Assembly (NCBI GenBank): GCA_044426345.1
Contig: JAWXUP010000020.1
Location: forward strand, 1-37,096
DNA length: 37,096 bases
Source of the DNA: CAYJLC01 sp044426345
GTDB taxonomy: Bacteria > Bacillota > Clostridia > Oscillospirales > Butyricicoccaceae
Direction of reading: 5' to 3'
Shown: positions 1-7,767 of the stretch, in pieces
Position numbering within the stretch: position 1 is the first letter of the stretch
Layout: each line of letters opens with the position of its first letter
The notes under the pieces: model-generated
What the model was told of the DNA's origin: nothing
The model's input: the letters and a program-made list of their open reading frames with translations, nothing else
The model's database searches: none
Translations under genes and position numbers: made by a program

Positions 1-87
1 CCCTCGAAGAGGGAGGCTTTTTTCTTTGGTTCCTTCTTTGAGGGAGCTGTCAGCGAAGTGGTGAGCGTTTTGCCGAGAAAGAAAATT
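1..87 (-). repeat. Partial CTCCCTC-type hairpin repeat element
   Basis: The window opens inside an interspersed element. Its sequence is close to the reverse complement of the complete copy at 19351-19459: both have the stem ccctcgaagaggg, then a gcttt..ctttgg stretch, then gagggagctgtca and cgaagtg. After about position 53 this copy continues into a tail (gtgagcg, then tgccgagaaa) that recurs at about 6044-6074 beside a different element. No plausible gene overlaps it. It is probably a non-autonomous, structured intergenic repeat, and its true left end lies outside the window. Confidence 0.7.
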
Positions 88-171
88 TGCAATATCGGTA
101 AGAGAGAATATTACTATATAAAAATGAGCTGATTATATGAAGGATGAAAATAATAGCATTAAGATAAAAAT

Positions 172-198
172 AAACCCAGTCCGACAAAGACTGGGTTT
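172..198 (-). terminator. Rho-independent terminator of the stalk-domain protein gene
   Basis: A perfect 10-bp stem, aaacccagtc with gactgggttt, surrounds a 7-nt loop. On the minus strand it is followed by a T-rich tract (ATTTTTATCTT). It lies 14 nt past the stop of the upstream minus-strand gene. The same 10-bp stem is used again at 1144-1171. Confidence 0.85.
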
Positions 199-212
199 AA
201 AATTTTGTTTAA

Positions 213-920
213 TTATTGAACGTATACGTCTAGGAATTTAACGTAACCATCATAGGTATCGCCGTAGCCTAAGCCGTTTGAAGCAAAAGCGATTGTATCA
301 TAATCTGAGATATCAATAGTTTTTGTTGTGATAGCACCTGCTTTGTTTTCAAAAGTGTAAATTACATTACCACCTTCATCAAAAATACCAGCATTAGCGT
401 CAACTTCAGACCAAACTGTGAAAGTTACAGTTGAATAACCAGTAACATTAAAGTCGATGTCACGGTCTTTGCCAGAAGATAGTTTTGAATTCCATTGGTG
501 CCATTTGATACCATTAGAGTAAGTCATAGTAGCAGAGTCACCAACAACGTTTAATTCTTCAGCATCTAAAATAATAGAAGAATAAGAAGTTCCAGCAGTG
601 TGAGAAAGCGAAGTAATGCTAGTTGGTTGAACTTCAACAGTACCAAGAATTACAGTTTCAGTAGTTGCATCGTAGTCTACATCAAGATCTACTAAACCTG
701 CAACAGAACGTACAGGAAGATAAGTAGTACCATTGTAAGATATAGGATATACTACATCGCCATTTGCATCATAGAATGTTTGGTATGAACCATTGTGTAG
801 AATGCTAATTGTACGGTTTAAAGTTGCGGTAATTGTTTCGTTTGTAGAAGCTGTAACGCCAGTAACAAAACCAACGCAAAGAGTAGCTGCTAATAAGAAT
901 AACTGGGTTCTTTTTTTCAT
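213..920 (-). CDS. Secreted stalk-domain (copper amine oxidase N-like) protein with C-terminal NPCBM-like domain
   Basis: A 235-aa exported protein. I start it at the ATG whose complement is at 918-920 because a GGAGG site (cctcc at 929-933) sits just upstream; an ATG 10 codons earlier lacks this. Residues 1-25 form a classic signal peptide (MKKR, hydrophobic core, VTAS). Residues about 36-95 match the 'stalk' domain common in clostridial surface proteins, with the motif YLPVRSVAGLV. The C-terminal ~130 residues are beta-rich with conserved aromatics (KWHQWNSKL) and resemble NPCBM/NEW2 carbohydrate-associated modules; this assignment is tentative. No LPXTG motif, SLH repeat or catalytic motif is visible. 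The gene is monocistronic, with its own promoter and terminator. A role as an extracellular or wall-associated, possibly glycan-binding, protein is inference. Confidence 0.8.
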   Translation of the reverse strand: MKKRTQLFLLAATLCVGFVTGVTASTNETITATLNRTISILHNGSYQTFYDANGDVVYPISYNGTTYLPVRSVAGLVDLDVDYDATTETVILGTVEVQPTSITSLSHTAGTSYSSIILDAEELNVVGDSATMTYSNGIKWHQWNSKLSSGKDRDIDFNVTGYSTVTFTVWSEVDANAGIFDEGGNVIYTFENKAGAITTKTIDISDYDTIAFASNGLGYGDTYDGYVKFLDVYVQ

Positions 921-953
921 AAATAATACCTCCAAAAATTTTTTGTTCACTTA

Positions 954-982
954 ATTTTAACATATTACTAAAAAAATGTCAA
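954..982 (-). promoter_or_regulatory. SigA-type promoter of the stalk-domain protein gene
   Basis: On the minus strand, TTGACA (977-982) and TAAAAT (954-959) are separated by 17 nt. The predicted start point is about 25 nt upstream of the GGAGG-preceded ATG. Confidence 0.7.
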
Positions 983-1088
983 ATAAAAAACACGATGTAT
1001 ATGGCGAAGAAATGTTGTAGTATAGAATGTTTTTTCAGTTAAATATAATGAATATTACCAAATAAAAAACAAATATTATCATACGAAA

Positions 1089-1140
1089 AATGTAGGGTGG
1101 TAGCTGTCAACGAAGTGACTGATGGAGGCTTTTCGACAAA
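1089..1140 (-). repeat. Degenerate remnant of the CTCCCTC-type repeat
   Basis: This stretch reads tgtagggtgg, then tagctgtcaacgaagtgact, then gatggaggctttt. It matches the reverse complement of the 19351-19459 element (gagctgtcaccgaagtgact, gagggag) with several substitutions. The leading tgtaggg resembles the start of the other palindromic repeat family in this window, so this may be a chimeric remnant. Confidence 0.6.
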
Positions 1141-1143
1141 TTA

Positions 1144-1171
1144 AAACCCAGTCTAAATTAAGACTGGGTTT
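1144..1171 (-). terminator. Terminator of the phosphoglycerate mutase gene
   Basis: An 11-bp stem, aaacccagtct with agactgggttt, has a 6-nt loop. It lies 11 nt past the minus-strand stop codon. The following minus-strand sequence (TAATTTG) is only moderately T-rich. The stem is essentially the same as that at 172-198. Confidence 0.75.
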
Positions 1172-1182
1172 AACATTTTTAA

Positions 1183-2391
1183 TTATTTAATAAAATCGCC
1201 CATAATATTAAAAGCATCTTGATAGTAAATTCCAGATACTTTTGCAGATTCTTCATCAAAAAGCTCTGCATTATCAGCAGTTTTTGTGCTGTCATAAATC
1301 ATAAATGGAATAGCATCGATTGTATGAGTACGAACAGCGATTGGAGTTGCGTGGTCTGGCATAATTAAAATTTTGTAATCTTCGCCAGTTTGCTCTAAAG
1401 CTCGTTTAACTCTAGTTAAAATTTCTTCGTCAATGTGTTCAATAGACTTGATTTTAAGGTCTAAATCACCATCGTGACCACATTCGTCTGGTGCTTCGAT
1501 GTGAACGAAAAGAAATTCATCGCCATTTGTAATCGCTTGAGCAGCAGCTTGACCTTTACCTCTGTAATTTGTCCAGTAGTCACCAGTAGCACCCTCAACT
1601 TCGATAACATCAAGACCAATACCACGTGCAATACCTTGTATTAATGGAACAGCAGTGATAACTGAACCAGTTACTCCGTATTTTTCTTTGAAATTAGAAA
1701 GAGCAGGCTTTGTGCCTTCGCCCCATAACCAAATGCAGTTTGCAGGTTCTAAACCGTGTTGCATACGAGAAATGTTAAGTGGGTGTGCCATAAGTACTTC
1801 ATAAGAACGACGCATCATAGCCTCAACTTGCGCACCATAAGTTCCTTTTGGCATATAATCGCCGATTTTTTGTCCTAAAATATCGTGTGGAGGAGTCATT
1901 GTGTAGTCGTAATTTATATCTTTCCAAGTCATAATGTGACGATAAGTTACGCCATCATAAAAACTGATTTTATCATTTGAAAATTCTTGACGTACTGCAT
2001 CTAAAAGGATAAAAGCCTCTTCAGATGTAATTTTACCACCACTATGGTCAAGTATAGTTTGTTCAGAAAAGTCACAGTTATTGTGAGTTAACGTTACTAG
2101 GTTTAATCTGAAAATTGTATCATTATCAAAAAGTGGAATTTGAAGACCTAAAGCTTCGATTGGTGAGCGACCAGTATAAGCCGCGTGTGAATCAAAACCT
2201 AAAACTGATAAATTTGCAACGTCGCTACCTTTTGGTAAATCTTCGTAAAGTGTTGTAGCTAAGCCTTGTGTAGCGTTTTTTGCAAGGGCATTCATAACTG
2301 GTTTATTCGCTGCCATCATAGGTGTTTTGTTATCAATTTCGGCGATAGGGTAGTCTGCCATACCGTCGCAAAGTATAACTGCATATCTCAT
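1183..2391 (-). CDS. apgM: Cofactor-independent phosphoglycerate mutase, ApgM (archaeal) type
   Basis: A 402-aa enzyme interconverting 3- and 2-phosphoglycerate in glycolysis and gluconeogenesis. It belongs to the alkaline-phosphatase-superfamily ApgM branch rather than the ~510-aa GpmI branch. The N-terminus carries the metal-binding motif ILCDGMADYP (Asp9). PKGSDVANLSVLG (about residues 53-65) holds the putative nucleophilic serine. HIEAPDECGHDGD and MPDHATP supply the remaining metal ligands. I use the ATG at 2391 because GGAGG (cctcc at 2400-2404) precedes it; an in-frame ATG 30 codons upstream overlaps the promoter and has no ribosome site. The gene is monocistronic on the minus strand. 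Some relatives are annotated as phosphoglycerate mutase-like homoserine kinases, but no thr genes are nearby to favour that. Confidence 0.9.
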   Translation of the reverse strand: MRYAVILCDGMADYPIAEIDNKTPMMAANKPVMNALAKNATQGLATTLYEDLPKGSDVANLSVLGFDSHAAYTGRSPIEALGLQIPLFDNDTIFRLNLVTLTHNNCDFSEQTILDHSGGKITSEEAFILLDAVRQEFSNDKISFYDGVTYRHIMTWKDINYDYTMTPPHDILGQKIGDYMPKGTYGAQVEAMMRRSYEVLMAHPLNISRMQHGLEPANCIWLWGEGTKPALSNFKEKYGVTGSVITAVPLIQGIARGIGLDVIEVEGATGDYWTNYRGKGQAAAQAITNGDEFLFVHIEAPDECGHDGDLDLKIKSIEHIDEEILTRVKRALEQTGEDYKILIMPDHATPIAVRTHTIDAIPFMIYDSTKTADNAELFDEESAKVSGIYYQDAFNIMGDFIK

Positions 2392-2452
2392 AGAGAAAGC
2401 CTCCTTGTTTGTATTTGTATCAAAGACATTTGTACATATTATAGTTTTAAAT

Positions 2453-2481
2453 AGTATACCACGTTTTTGGATTTTTTTCAA
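2453..2481 (-). promoter_or_regulatory. SigA-type promoter of apgM
   Basis: On the minus strand, TTGAAA (2476-2481) and TATACT (2453-2458) are 17 nt apart. They give a leader of about 55 nt ahead of the ATG at 2391. This promoter overlaps the longer alternative N-terminus and argues against it. Confidence 0.75.
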
Positions 2482-2555
2482 TCGAAAATAAGTAATTTGT
2501 AGATATTTATGGAAATATGCAATAAAATAACATAAAAATTAGTGATTTTAACGCA

Positions 2556-2583
2556 AAAAGACGACGAGTAAAATACCCGTCGC
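2556..2583 (-). terminator. Rho-independent terminator of ackA
   Basis: On the minus strand a 10-bp stem (gcgacgggta with tactcgtcgt, two G-T wobbles, 3-nt loop) is followed by CTTTTT. It lies 17 nt past the ackA stop. Confidence 0.85.
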
Positions 2584-2599
2584 CTAAAATATTTAATTA

Positions 2600-3793
2600 C
2601 TATTTAGAGATTAAACGTTTTGTATCTCTAGCGATAACAAGTTCTTCATTTGTTGGAATTACGAAAGTTTTAACTCTTGCGTAGTCAGAAGAAATATCAA
2701 CACGTTTACCACGAGTGTCATTTTTAGCGTTATCAATTTCGATTCCGAAGAATTCCATGTTGTTACAAACAGCAGCACGAACGTGTTTGTCGTTTTCACC
2801 AACACCAGCTGTAAATACGATAGCGTCAACACCACCCATAGCCATTGCATAGCCACCGATGATTTTTTTAACGTTAGAAACGAATACAGAAGTAGCAAGC
2901 ATAGCACGAGTATCGCCTTCAGAAGCTGCAGATTCTAAGTCACGGAAGTCTGAAGAAATACCAGAAATACCAAGAACACCTGAACGTTTGTTTAAGATGT
3001 TGATAACTTCGTCAGCAGCGATGTGTTCTTGTTCGCAGATAAAGCTGATGATACCTGGGTCGATAGAACCAGAACGAGTACCCATTGGAAGACCGTCAAG
3101 AGGAGTAAAGCCCATTGATGTATCAACTGATTTACCATGAAGAACAGCAGCGATAGAAGCACCGTTACCTAAGTGACAAGTGATTAAACGAGTTTCAGAA
3201 ATTGGTTTTCCAAGCATATCAGCAGCTTTTTCAGATACGTATTTGTGAGAAGTACCGTGGAAACCATATTTTCTGATTTGATATTTTTCATAGTATTCGT
3301 AAGGAATTGAATACATAAAGTTAGTTGCAGGCATAGTTTGGTGGAAAGCAGTGTCAAATACAGCGATTTGAGGAGTTTCAGCACCTAAAACAGCAGTTAC
3401 AGCATCAATACCGATGATGTTTGGTGGGTTATGTAGAGGAGCTAGAGGCACACAGTCATTGATAGCTTTCATAACTTTTTCGTCGATAACAACTGAGTCT
3501 GAGAAATATTCACCACCATGAACTACACGGTGACCAACAGCGTCGATTTCTTTGATGTCAGAAATTACACCGTAGATAGAGTCTGTTAAAGTTTCGATAA
3601 CAGCTTTGATAGCTTCTGCGTGAGTTTCCATTGGGATATCGAATTTAGATTTTTCGCCACCTTTTTCGTGAACTAAACGACCGTCGATGCCGATTCTTTC
3701 GCATAAACCTTTTGCTAATACTTCTTCAGTATCCATTTCAAATAATTGGTATTTCAAAGATGAACTACCAGCATTAATTACTAATACTTTCAT
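2600..3793 (-). CDS. ackA: Acetate kinase
   Basis: A 397-aa enzyme, the usual family length. It makes ATP and acetate from acetyl phosphate, the final step of the Pta-AckA fermentation route. Family landmarks are the start MKVLVINAGSSSLKYQLF (phosphate-binding NAGSSS), the motif VVHGG (about residues 91-95), ITCHLGNGASIAA (adenosine motif), GFTPLDGLPMGTRSG and FTAGVGEN. The ATG at 3793 has GGAG ten bases upstream. The partner gene pta lies about 23 kb away at 26905, rather than adjacent as in many Firmicutes. tmcAL, whose product consumes acetate, diverges from it. The leader carries a 13-bp imperfect hairpin (3832-3861). Confidence 0.97.
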   Translation of the reverse strand: MKVLVINAGSSSLKYQLFEMDTEEVLAKGLCERIGIDGRLVHEKGGEKSKFDIPMETHAEAIKAVIETLTDSIYGVISDIKEIDAVGHRVVHGGEYFSDSVVIDEKVMKAINDCVPLAPLHNPPNIIGIDAVTAVLGAETPQIAVFDTAFHQTMPATNFMYSIPYEYYEKYQIRKYGFHGTSHKYVSEKAADMLGKPISETRLITCHLGNGASIAAVLHGKSVDTSMGFTPLDGLPMGTRSGSIDPGIISFICEQEHIAADEVINILNKRSGVLGISGISSDFRDLESAASEGDTRAMLATSVFVSNVKKIIGGYAMAMGGVDAIVFTAGVGENDKHVRAAVCNNMEFFGIEIDNAKNDTRGKRVDISSDYARVKTFVIPTNEELVIARDTKRLISK

Positions 3794-3831
3794 TATGTAC
3801 TCCTTTTTTATTAAAAATAATTGTAATTTCT

Positions 3832-3861
3832 TCTCTTATGGTTTACAATAAACATAAGAGA
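3832..3861 (-). promoter_or_regulatory. Hairpin in the ackA 5' leader
   Basis: The arms tctcttatg+ttta and taaacataagaga form a 13-bp stem with a single bulged G and a 3-nt loop. It sits between the predicted ackA promoter and its ribosome site. No T-run follows on the minus strand, so it is not an ordinary terminator. It could be a 5' stabilising stem or an operator; neither is shown. Confidence 0.5.
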
Positions 3862-3875
3862 TTTCATATACTATT

Positions 3876-3904
3876 ATATTACACCTTTTTTGGTATAAAA
3901 ACAA
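3876..3904 (-). promoter_or_regulatory. Probable ackA promoter
   Basis: On the minus strand, TTGTTT (3899-3904) and TAATAT (3876-3881) are 17 nt apart. An overlapping TATAAT (3873-3878) is also possible. The leader would be about 75 nt and would include the hairpin at 3832-3861. Confidence 0.55.
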
Positions 3905-3955
3905 TAGTATTTTGACAAAATCATCGTTAACTTTTAAACATAATGAGGTATATTT

Positions 3956-5140
3956 ATGAAAACCGTTGCAATTATTGCAGAATACAATCCTTTTCACAAT
4001 GGACATAAATTTCAAATAGATAAAATTAGAGAGATTTTTGGTGACGAAACAAATATTGTGTGTATAATGAGTGGGAATTACGTGCAACGTGGTGATTTTG
4101 CGATTTTTGACAAGCATACTCGGGCGAAATGTGCGATTTTAGGTGGAGCGAACTTGGTTTTTGAGCTACCACTACCATATGTGGTGTCTTCAGCAGAATT
4201 TTTCGCGCGTGGTGCAGTTTCGGTTCTTGATAACTTAGGTTGCATAGATTATTTGTGTTTTGGTTCTGAATGTGGCGACATTGATAAACTTTGGGATATA
4301 TCACGTGTTTTAACTTCGGAAAAGTTGCAAAATGATATAAAAAAATGTATGCAAACAGGAATTTCATATCCGAACGCGCTAGACCAAGTTTTGAGTGATT
4401 ATGACGCAAGCTTTGGTGAAATTATAAAAAACCCTAACAATACGCTGGGAATTGAGTATATAAAATCGCTTATCAGCTTAAAAAGTGACATAAAACCTAT
4501 TACAATTACTAGGAAGAACACTGGTTATCATAGTGATGAGCAGATTGATGGAATAGCATCGGCATCATATATTCGAAAAAATATCGACGAGGAGATTTTA
4601 CATTTAATGCCAGAAAAATGTGCTGATATTATAAAAAATATACCGAATATTTCTATGTACAGCGTTGAAAACAGCATTTTGACATATCTAAAACGTAAAA
4701 ACTCTGATTATTTTGCAAAAATACGTGATTGCAACGAAGGTTTGGAATATAAAATCGTAACAGAACTTAAAATTGCCACATCGCTTGATGATTTGCTTGA
4801 GAAAATCAAGTCAAAACGATATACGCAAAGTCGAATACGTAGAATAATATTAAATTCGTATCTTGAAATATACAAAGAATATACAGAAATTTTACCACAA
4901 TATGCAAAAGTCTTGGCATTTGATGATGACGGTAGAAAAATCCTGAAAAAGCTGAAAGAAACTTGTAAAATTCCTGTTATAACAAAGCCAGCTGGTGATT
5001 ATAATTTTTGTGAAGACGGTAAAAAAATGATAAATCTAGATATTTTAGCGACAGATTTATATTTTATGGCACACGACAATCCGAAAAGTAGAGTTAGTGG
5101 TTTTGAAATGAAAACCAGTCCTATTTATGTAGCAAATTAA
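3956..5140 (+). CDS. tmcAL: tRNA(Met) cytidine acetate ligase TmcAL (YlbM/DUF795 family)
   Basis: A 394-aa nucleotidyltransferase-like protein. Characterised members activate acetate with ATP and acetylate C34 of elongator tRNA-Met (ac4C), which secures AUG decoding. The N-terminus IIAEYNPFHNGHKFQI is the family's HxGH-type nucleotidyltransferase signature (FHNGH). SGNYVQRGDFAIFDKHTRAK and FGSE follow as further conserved blocks, and a helical tRNA-binding C-terminal half comes after residue ~200. The length is normal. GAGGT at 3945-3949 supports the ATG. It diverges from ackA, a neighbourhood common in Clostridia and chemically sensible because TmcAL uses acetate. It is followed after 28 nt by the flavoprotein gene, probably co-transcribed. 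Confidence 0.92.
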   Translation: MKTVAIIAEYNPFHNGHKFQIDKIREIFGDETNIVCIMSGNYVQRGDFAIFDKHTRAKCAILGGANLVFELPLPYVVSSAEFFARGAVSVLDNLGCIDYLCFGSECGDIDKLWDISRVLTSEKLQNDIKKCMQTGISYPNALDQVLSDYDASFGEIIKNPNNTLGIEYIKSLISLKSDIKPITITRKNTGYHSDEQIDGIASASYIRKNIDEEILHLMPEKCADIIKNIPNISMYSVENSILTYLKRKNSDYFAKIRDCNEGLEYKIVTELKIATSLDDLLEKIKSKRYTQSRIRRIILNSYLEIYKEYTEILPQYAKVLAFDDDGRKILKKLKETCKIPVITKPAGDYNFCEDGKKMINLDILATDLYFMAHDNPKSRVSGFEMKTSPIYVAN

Positions 5141-5168
5141 ATGATTTATAAAGAGAGAGGGAAATATT

Positions 5169-5795
5169 ATGAAAGTACTAGTAATTAACGGCAGTCCACG
5201 TGCAAAGGGTAACACTTTTAAAGCGTTAGAACTATGTGCAAAAACCTTGAATGATCATGGAATTGAAACTGAAATTTTTCAGATTGGCACAAAACCAATA
5301 CACGGTTGTACAGGGTGTAGAGCTTGTAAATCGAATGAGCAAGAATATTGTATTTTTACAGATGATATAACAAATGAGCTTATTGAAAAAATGCGTTATG
5401 CAGATGGTATTATAGTTGGTAGTCCGGTGTATTTTGCAGGATTGGCAGGTAGTTTGAAATGCTTTTTAGACCGTGCGTTTTATTCGAACTCTCGCCATAT
5501 GAGATTTAAACCTTGTGCAGCTATTGCAGTAGCTAGACGTGCTGGTAGTACAAGTACATTTGACCAAATCAACCATTATTTTGCGTTGGGAGAAATGATA
5601 AATGTACCTACTGTTTATTGGAGTGATGTTTATGGTGAGCAAATTGGTGAAATAGAGCAAGATAAAGAGGGATTAAATCACGTTGAAATCATAGGGCATA
5701 ATATGGCGTGGTTGCTTAAAACATTGGAGGCTGGCAAGGAAAAAGTTCCAGTACCAGAAAGAATAAAAAGAGAAAAAACTAATTTTATTAGATAA
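5169..5795 (+). CDS. Iron-sulfur flavoprotein / NADPH-dependent FMN reductase family protein
   Basis: A 208-aa flavodoxin-fold protein. The N-terminal phosphate-binding loop VINGSPRAKGNT binds FMN, and GSPVYFAGLAGSLKCFLDR is the second flavin-loop block. Between them lies a compact cysteine motif, C47-x2-C50-x2-C53-x7-C61, which in the Isf family of anaerobes ligates a [4Fe-4S] cluster beside FMN. It is probably a small cytosolic electron carrier or oxidoreductase; the physiological partner cannot be read from sequence. The ribosome site is a purine-rich gagaggga. It follows tmcAL after 28 nt, likely in the same transcript. No clear terminator follows; transcription would run into the structured island at 5809-6076. 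Confidence 0.87.
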   Translation: MKVLVINGSPRAKGNTFKALELCAKTLNDHGIETEIFQIGTKPIHGCTGCRACKSNEQEYCIFTDDITNELIEKMRYADGIIVGSPVYFAGLAGSLKCFLDRAFYSNSRHMRFKPCAAIAVARRAGSTSTFDQINHYFALGEMINVPTVYWSDVYGEQIGEIEQDKEGLNHVEIIGHNMAWLLKTLEAGKEKVPVPERIKREKTNFIR

Positions 5796-5808
5796 AAATA
5801 TAAACCGA

Positions 5809-6076
5809 GCCACACGTGCGTGGCACGAATAAAGTAAGTTCAAGCACCGAAATAGGCAACTACGTGGTCGAGAAAATTTATCTATTCCACTGCATAAGCG
5901 ATAGCGAGTTGGAGCACGAGTGGTTAGGCGAACGGATGCCGTACTGCGTACATACAGTAAAAATATACGTCCCAGATTTTGATAAATCTTTTCGCAAAAA
6001 GATTTCGTCTTTTGGATACTTTGGGACGTCCCAAAGTATCAGCCACGCGGCGAGCGACTGCCGAGAAAAAAGATAT
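5809..6076. repeat. Structured non-coding island with a 26-bp perfect palindrome
   Basis: Most of the gap 5796-6225 is this stretch, which is visibly richer in G+C than its surroundings. It contains a short stem gccac/gtggc (5809-5824), a 9-bp hairpin aaatctttt/aaaagattt (5984-6005), and a perfect loopless palindrome, gatactttgggac with its complement, at 6015-6040. A second pairing is possible between cgtccca (5969-5975) and tgggacg (6022-6028), which would compete with the palindrome. The 3' tail (gcggcgagcg, tgccgagaaa) resembles positions 55-85 of the window, so the end is repeated elsewhere. A GTG-initiated reading frame across it has no ribosome site and no recognisable protein character. 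6077-6166 is plain A/T-rich sequence in which I see nothing. Confidence 0.55.
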
Positions 6077-6166
6077 CACTAGTTGTAAGTTGTAGAGGCA
6101 CAAAATAAAAAATTTGTATATTCTAGCGAAAAAAATATTTTGAAAAAGAGTTTTTCTACAAGTTAA

Positions 6167-6205
6167 AAACAAGGTGTTATCGTAAAATTCGATAGCACCT
6201 TGTTT
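6167..6205 (-). terminator. Rho-independent terminator of the sodium symporter gene
   Basis: A 16-bp stem (aaacaaggtg.tatcg with its complement, one mismatch on the minus strand, 7-nt loop) is followed on the minus strand by TTTTAAC. It lies about 20 nt past the stop codon. Confidence 0.85.
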
Positions 6206-6225
6206 AAATTAATTTAGATTTAATT

Positions 6226-7596
6226 TTAAGCGAAGAATAAATCACGATATCCGATTACGAATACATAAAGCACGATTAACGGTAAAATCCAAGTTACATA
6301 GAAACGAGCAGCTTTTGGGAATTTAACACCTTTACCAGTGTCGGCTTCTTTGATGAAGTTATCCCAACCCCAGCCGTATTTAGATACGCAGAAAATTAGG
6401 TAGAAAATCGAACCTAATGGTAATAAGTTGCTAGAAACGATGAAATCTTCGAAGTCTAAAATACTGCCTAGACCAAGTGGACTTACATCAGCCCAAATGT
6501 TAAAACCTAAGAGACAAGGTAATGAAACTAGTACGATTAGAATGAAGTTTATGAAAACGGTTTTTTGTCTACTCCAACCGAAAGCGTCGATACAGCAAGA
6601 AATAATGTTTTCAAAAACGCCGATAACTGTTGACATTGCAGCGAAACTCATAAATACAAAGAATAATGAGCCCCAAAGTTGACCACCAGGCATTGCATTG
6701 AAAATATTAGGTAAAGTTACGAAAATAAGTGATGTGCCTTGTCCAGGGTTTACACCGAAAGCAAAACACGCTGGGAAAATTATTAAGCCTGCAACGATTG
6801 CAACGAAAGTGTCAAGCAAAGTAACGCTGATGGCCTCGCCAGTTAAAGTGCGTTCTTTATCGATATAACTACCAAAGATAGCCATAGAACCGATACCGAT
6901 TGAAAGTGTGAAGAATGCTTGTCCTAGTGCCTCAAAAATTACGGTTGAAATACCGATTTCAAAGATAGAATTCAAGTTTGGAACTAGGTAGAAAGCTAAG
7001 CCTTCAGCTGCGTTTGGAAGTGTTACAGAACGAATGGCAAGAACTACAAGAAGTAAAATCAAGCAAATCATCATTGGTTTTGTGATTTTTTCAACTCCAT
7101 CTTGAAGACCTCTGAAACAAACTGCCATACCTAAAAATACAACAAGTACCATAAAAACGGTCATTAAAATAGGACTACTTACAACAGCACCAAATTCGTT
7201 GCCTATAGCATCAGCTGATAGCCCAACAAAGTCGCCTTTTGCAGTTTTTAGGAAATATAGCATCATCCAACCTGCAATAGTTGTATAGAAAGCCATTAAA
7301 ACATAGTTACCAAGCATTCCTACGTAACCATAAAGATGCCATTTACTACCTGCTGGTTCGATTTCGTGGAATGACCTAGCAATACTTTTTCTACTAGCAC
7401 GACCTACTGAAAATTCCATTACCATAATAGGAAGACCTAAAATAGCAAGGAAAAATAAGTATATAAGTACGAATGTCGCACCACCATTTTTACCTACGAT
7501 GTACGGAAATCTCCATACGTTACCAAGACCAATGGCACAACCTGCCGAAATTAGAACGAAACCGAGTCTTGATCCAAAAGTTTCTCTTTTGTCCAT
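6226..7596 (-). CDS. Sodium-dependent symporter of the NSS/SNF (SLC6-like) family
   Basis: A 456-aa integral membrane protein. Bacterial NSS members import amino acids, often hydrophobic or aromatic, driven by Na+. The first membrane segment carries the family signature SAGCAIGLGNVWRFPYIVG with the unwound substrate/Na+ site, and GxxFVLIYL follows. I count eleven hydrophobic segments, which fits the 11-TM bacterial subgroup (MhsT/Tyt1-like) rather than the 12-TM LeuT. The substrate cannot be assigned. The ATG at 7596 has GGAG upstream. The gene is monocistronic with a strong promoter and terminator, and the flanking genes do not hint at a substrate. Confidence 0.92.
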   Translation of the reverse strand: MDKRETFGSRLGFVLISAGCAIGLGNVWRFPYIVGKNGGATFVLIYLFFLAILGLPIMVMEFSVGRASRKSIARSFHEIEPAGSKWHLYGYVGMLGNYVLMAFYTTIAGWMMLYFLKTAKGDFVGLSADAIGNEFGAVVSSPILMTVFMVLVVFLGMAVCFRGLQDGVEKITKPMMICLILLLVVLAIRSVTLPNAAEGLAFYLVPNLNSIFEIGISTVIFEALGQAFFTLSIGIGSMAIFGSYIDKERTLTGEAISVTLLDTFVAIVAGLIIFPACFAFGVNPGQGTSLIFVTLPNIFNAMPGGQLWGSLFFVFMSFAAMSTVIGVFENIISCCIDAFGWSRQKTVFINFILIVLVSLPCLLGFNIWADVSPLGLGSILDFEDFIVSSNLLPLGSIFYLIFCVSKYGWGWDNFIKEADTGKGVKFPKAARFYVTWILPLIVLYVFVIGYRDLFFA

Positions 7597-7630
7597 AATA
7601 TACTCCTTTATTTTTTAACATATTATTTAC

Positions 7631-7659
7631 ATTATAAACAAAAAAATAAAATAAGTCAA
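7631..7659 (-). promoter_or_regulatory. SigA promoter of the sodium symporter gene
   Basis: On the minus strand, TTGACT (7654-7659) and TATAAT (7631-7636) are exactly 17 nt apart, with an A/T-rich spacer and a leader of about 30 nt. Confidence 0.8.
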
Positions 7660-7732
7660 ATATATTTTAGAAGAAGTGTCAAAAAAACAAGAGGAAATAA
7701 AGTTTAGCGTGAAAAACCATAAAATAAAAGCA

Positions 7733-7761
7733 TTGACTTTAGTTGAAAAAACCTATATAAT
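7733..7761 (+). promoter_or_regulatory. SigA promoter of rnpB
   Basis: TTGACT (7733-7738) and TATAAT (7756-7761) are 17 nt apart. The predicted start, seven bases past the -10, falls at 7768, the first base of the RNase P RNA P1 helix. Promoter and RNA end therefore agree independently. Confidence 0.9.
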
Positions 7762-7767
7762 ATTTTA

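Noticed and set aside
2659..3384. Reading frames on both strands inside ackA
   Set aside because: They are shadows of the acetate kinase frame, which is complete and well conserved.
3912..3940. TTGACA upstream of tmcAL as its promoter
   Set aside because: The best -10 at the right spacing (TAAACA) is poor and would put the start inside the ribosome site. A tmcAL promoter must exist but I cannot place it.
5816..6082. GTG-initiated 88-codon frame in the palindromic island
   Set aside because: It has no ribosome site, runs through the 26-bp palindrome and hairpin, and its translation shows no domain or normal composition.
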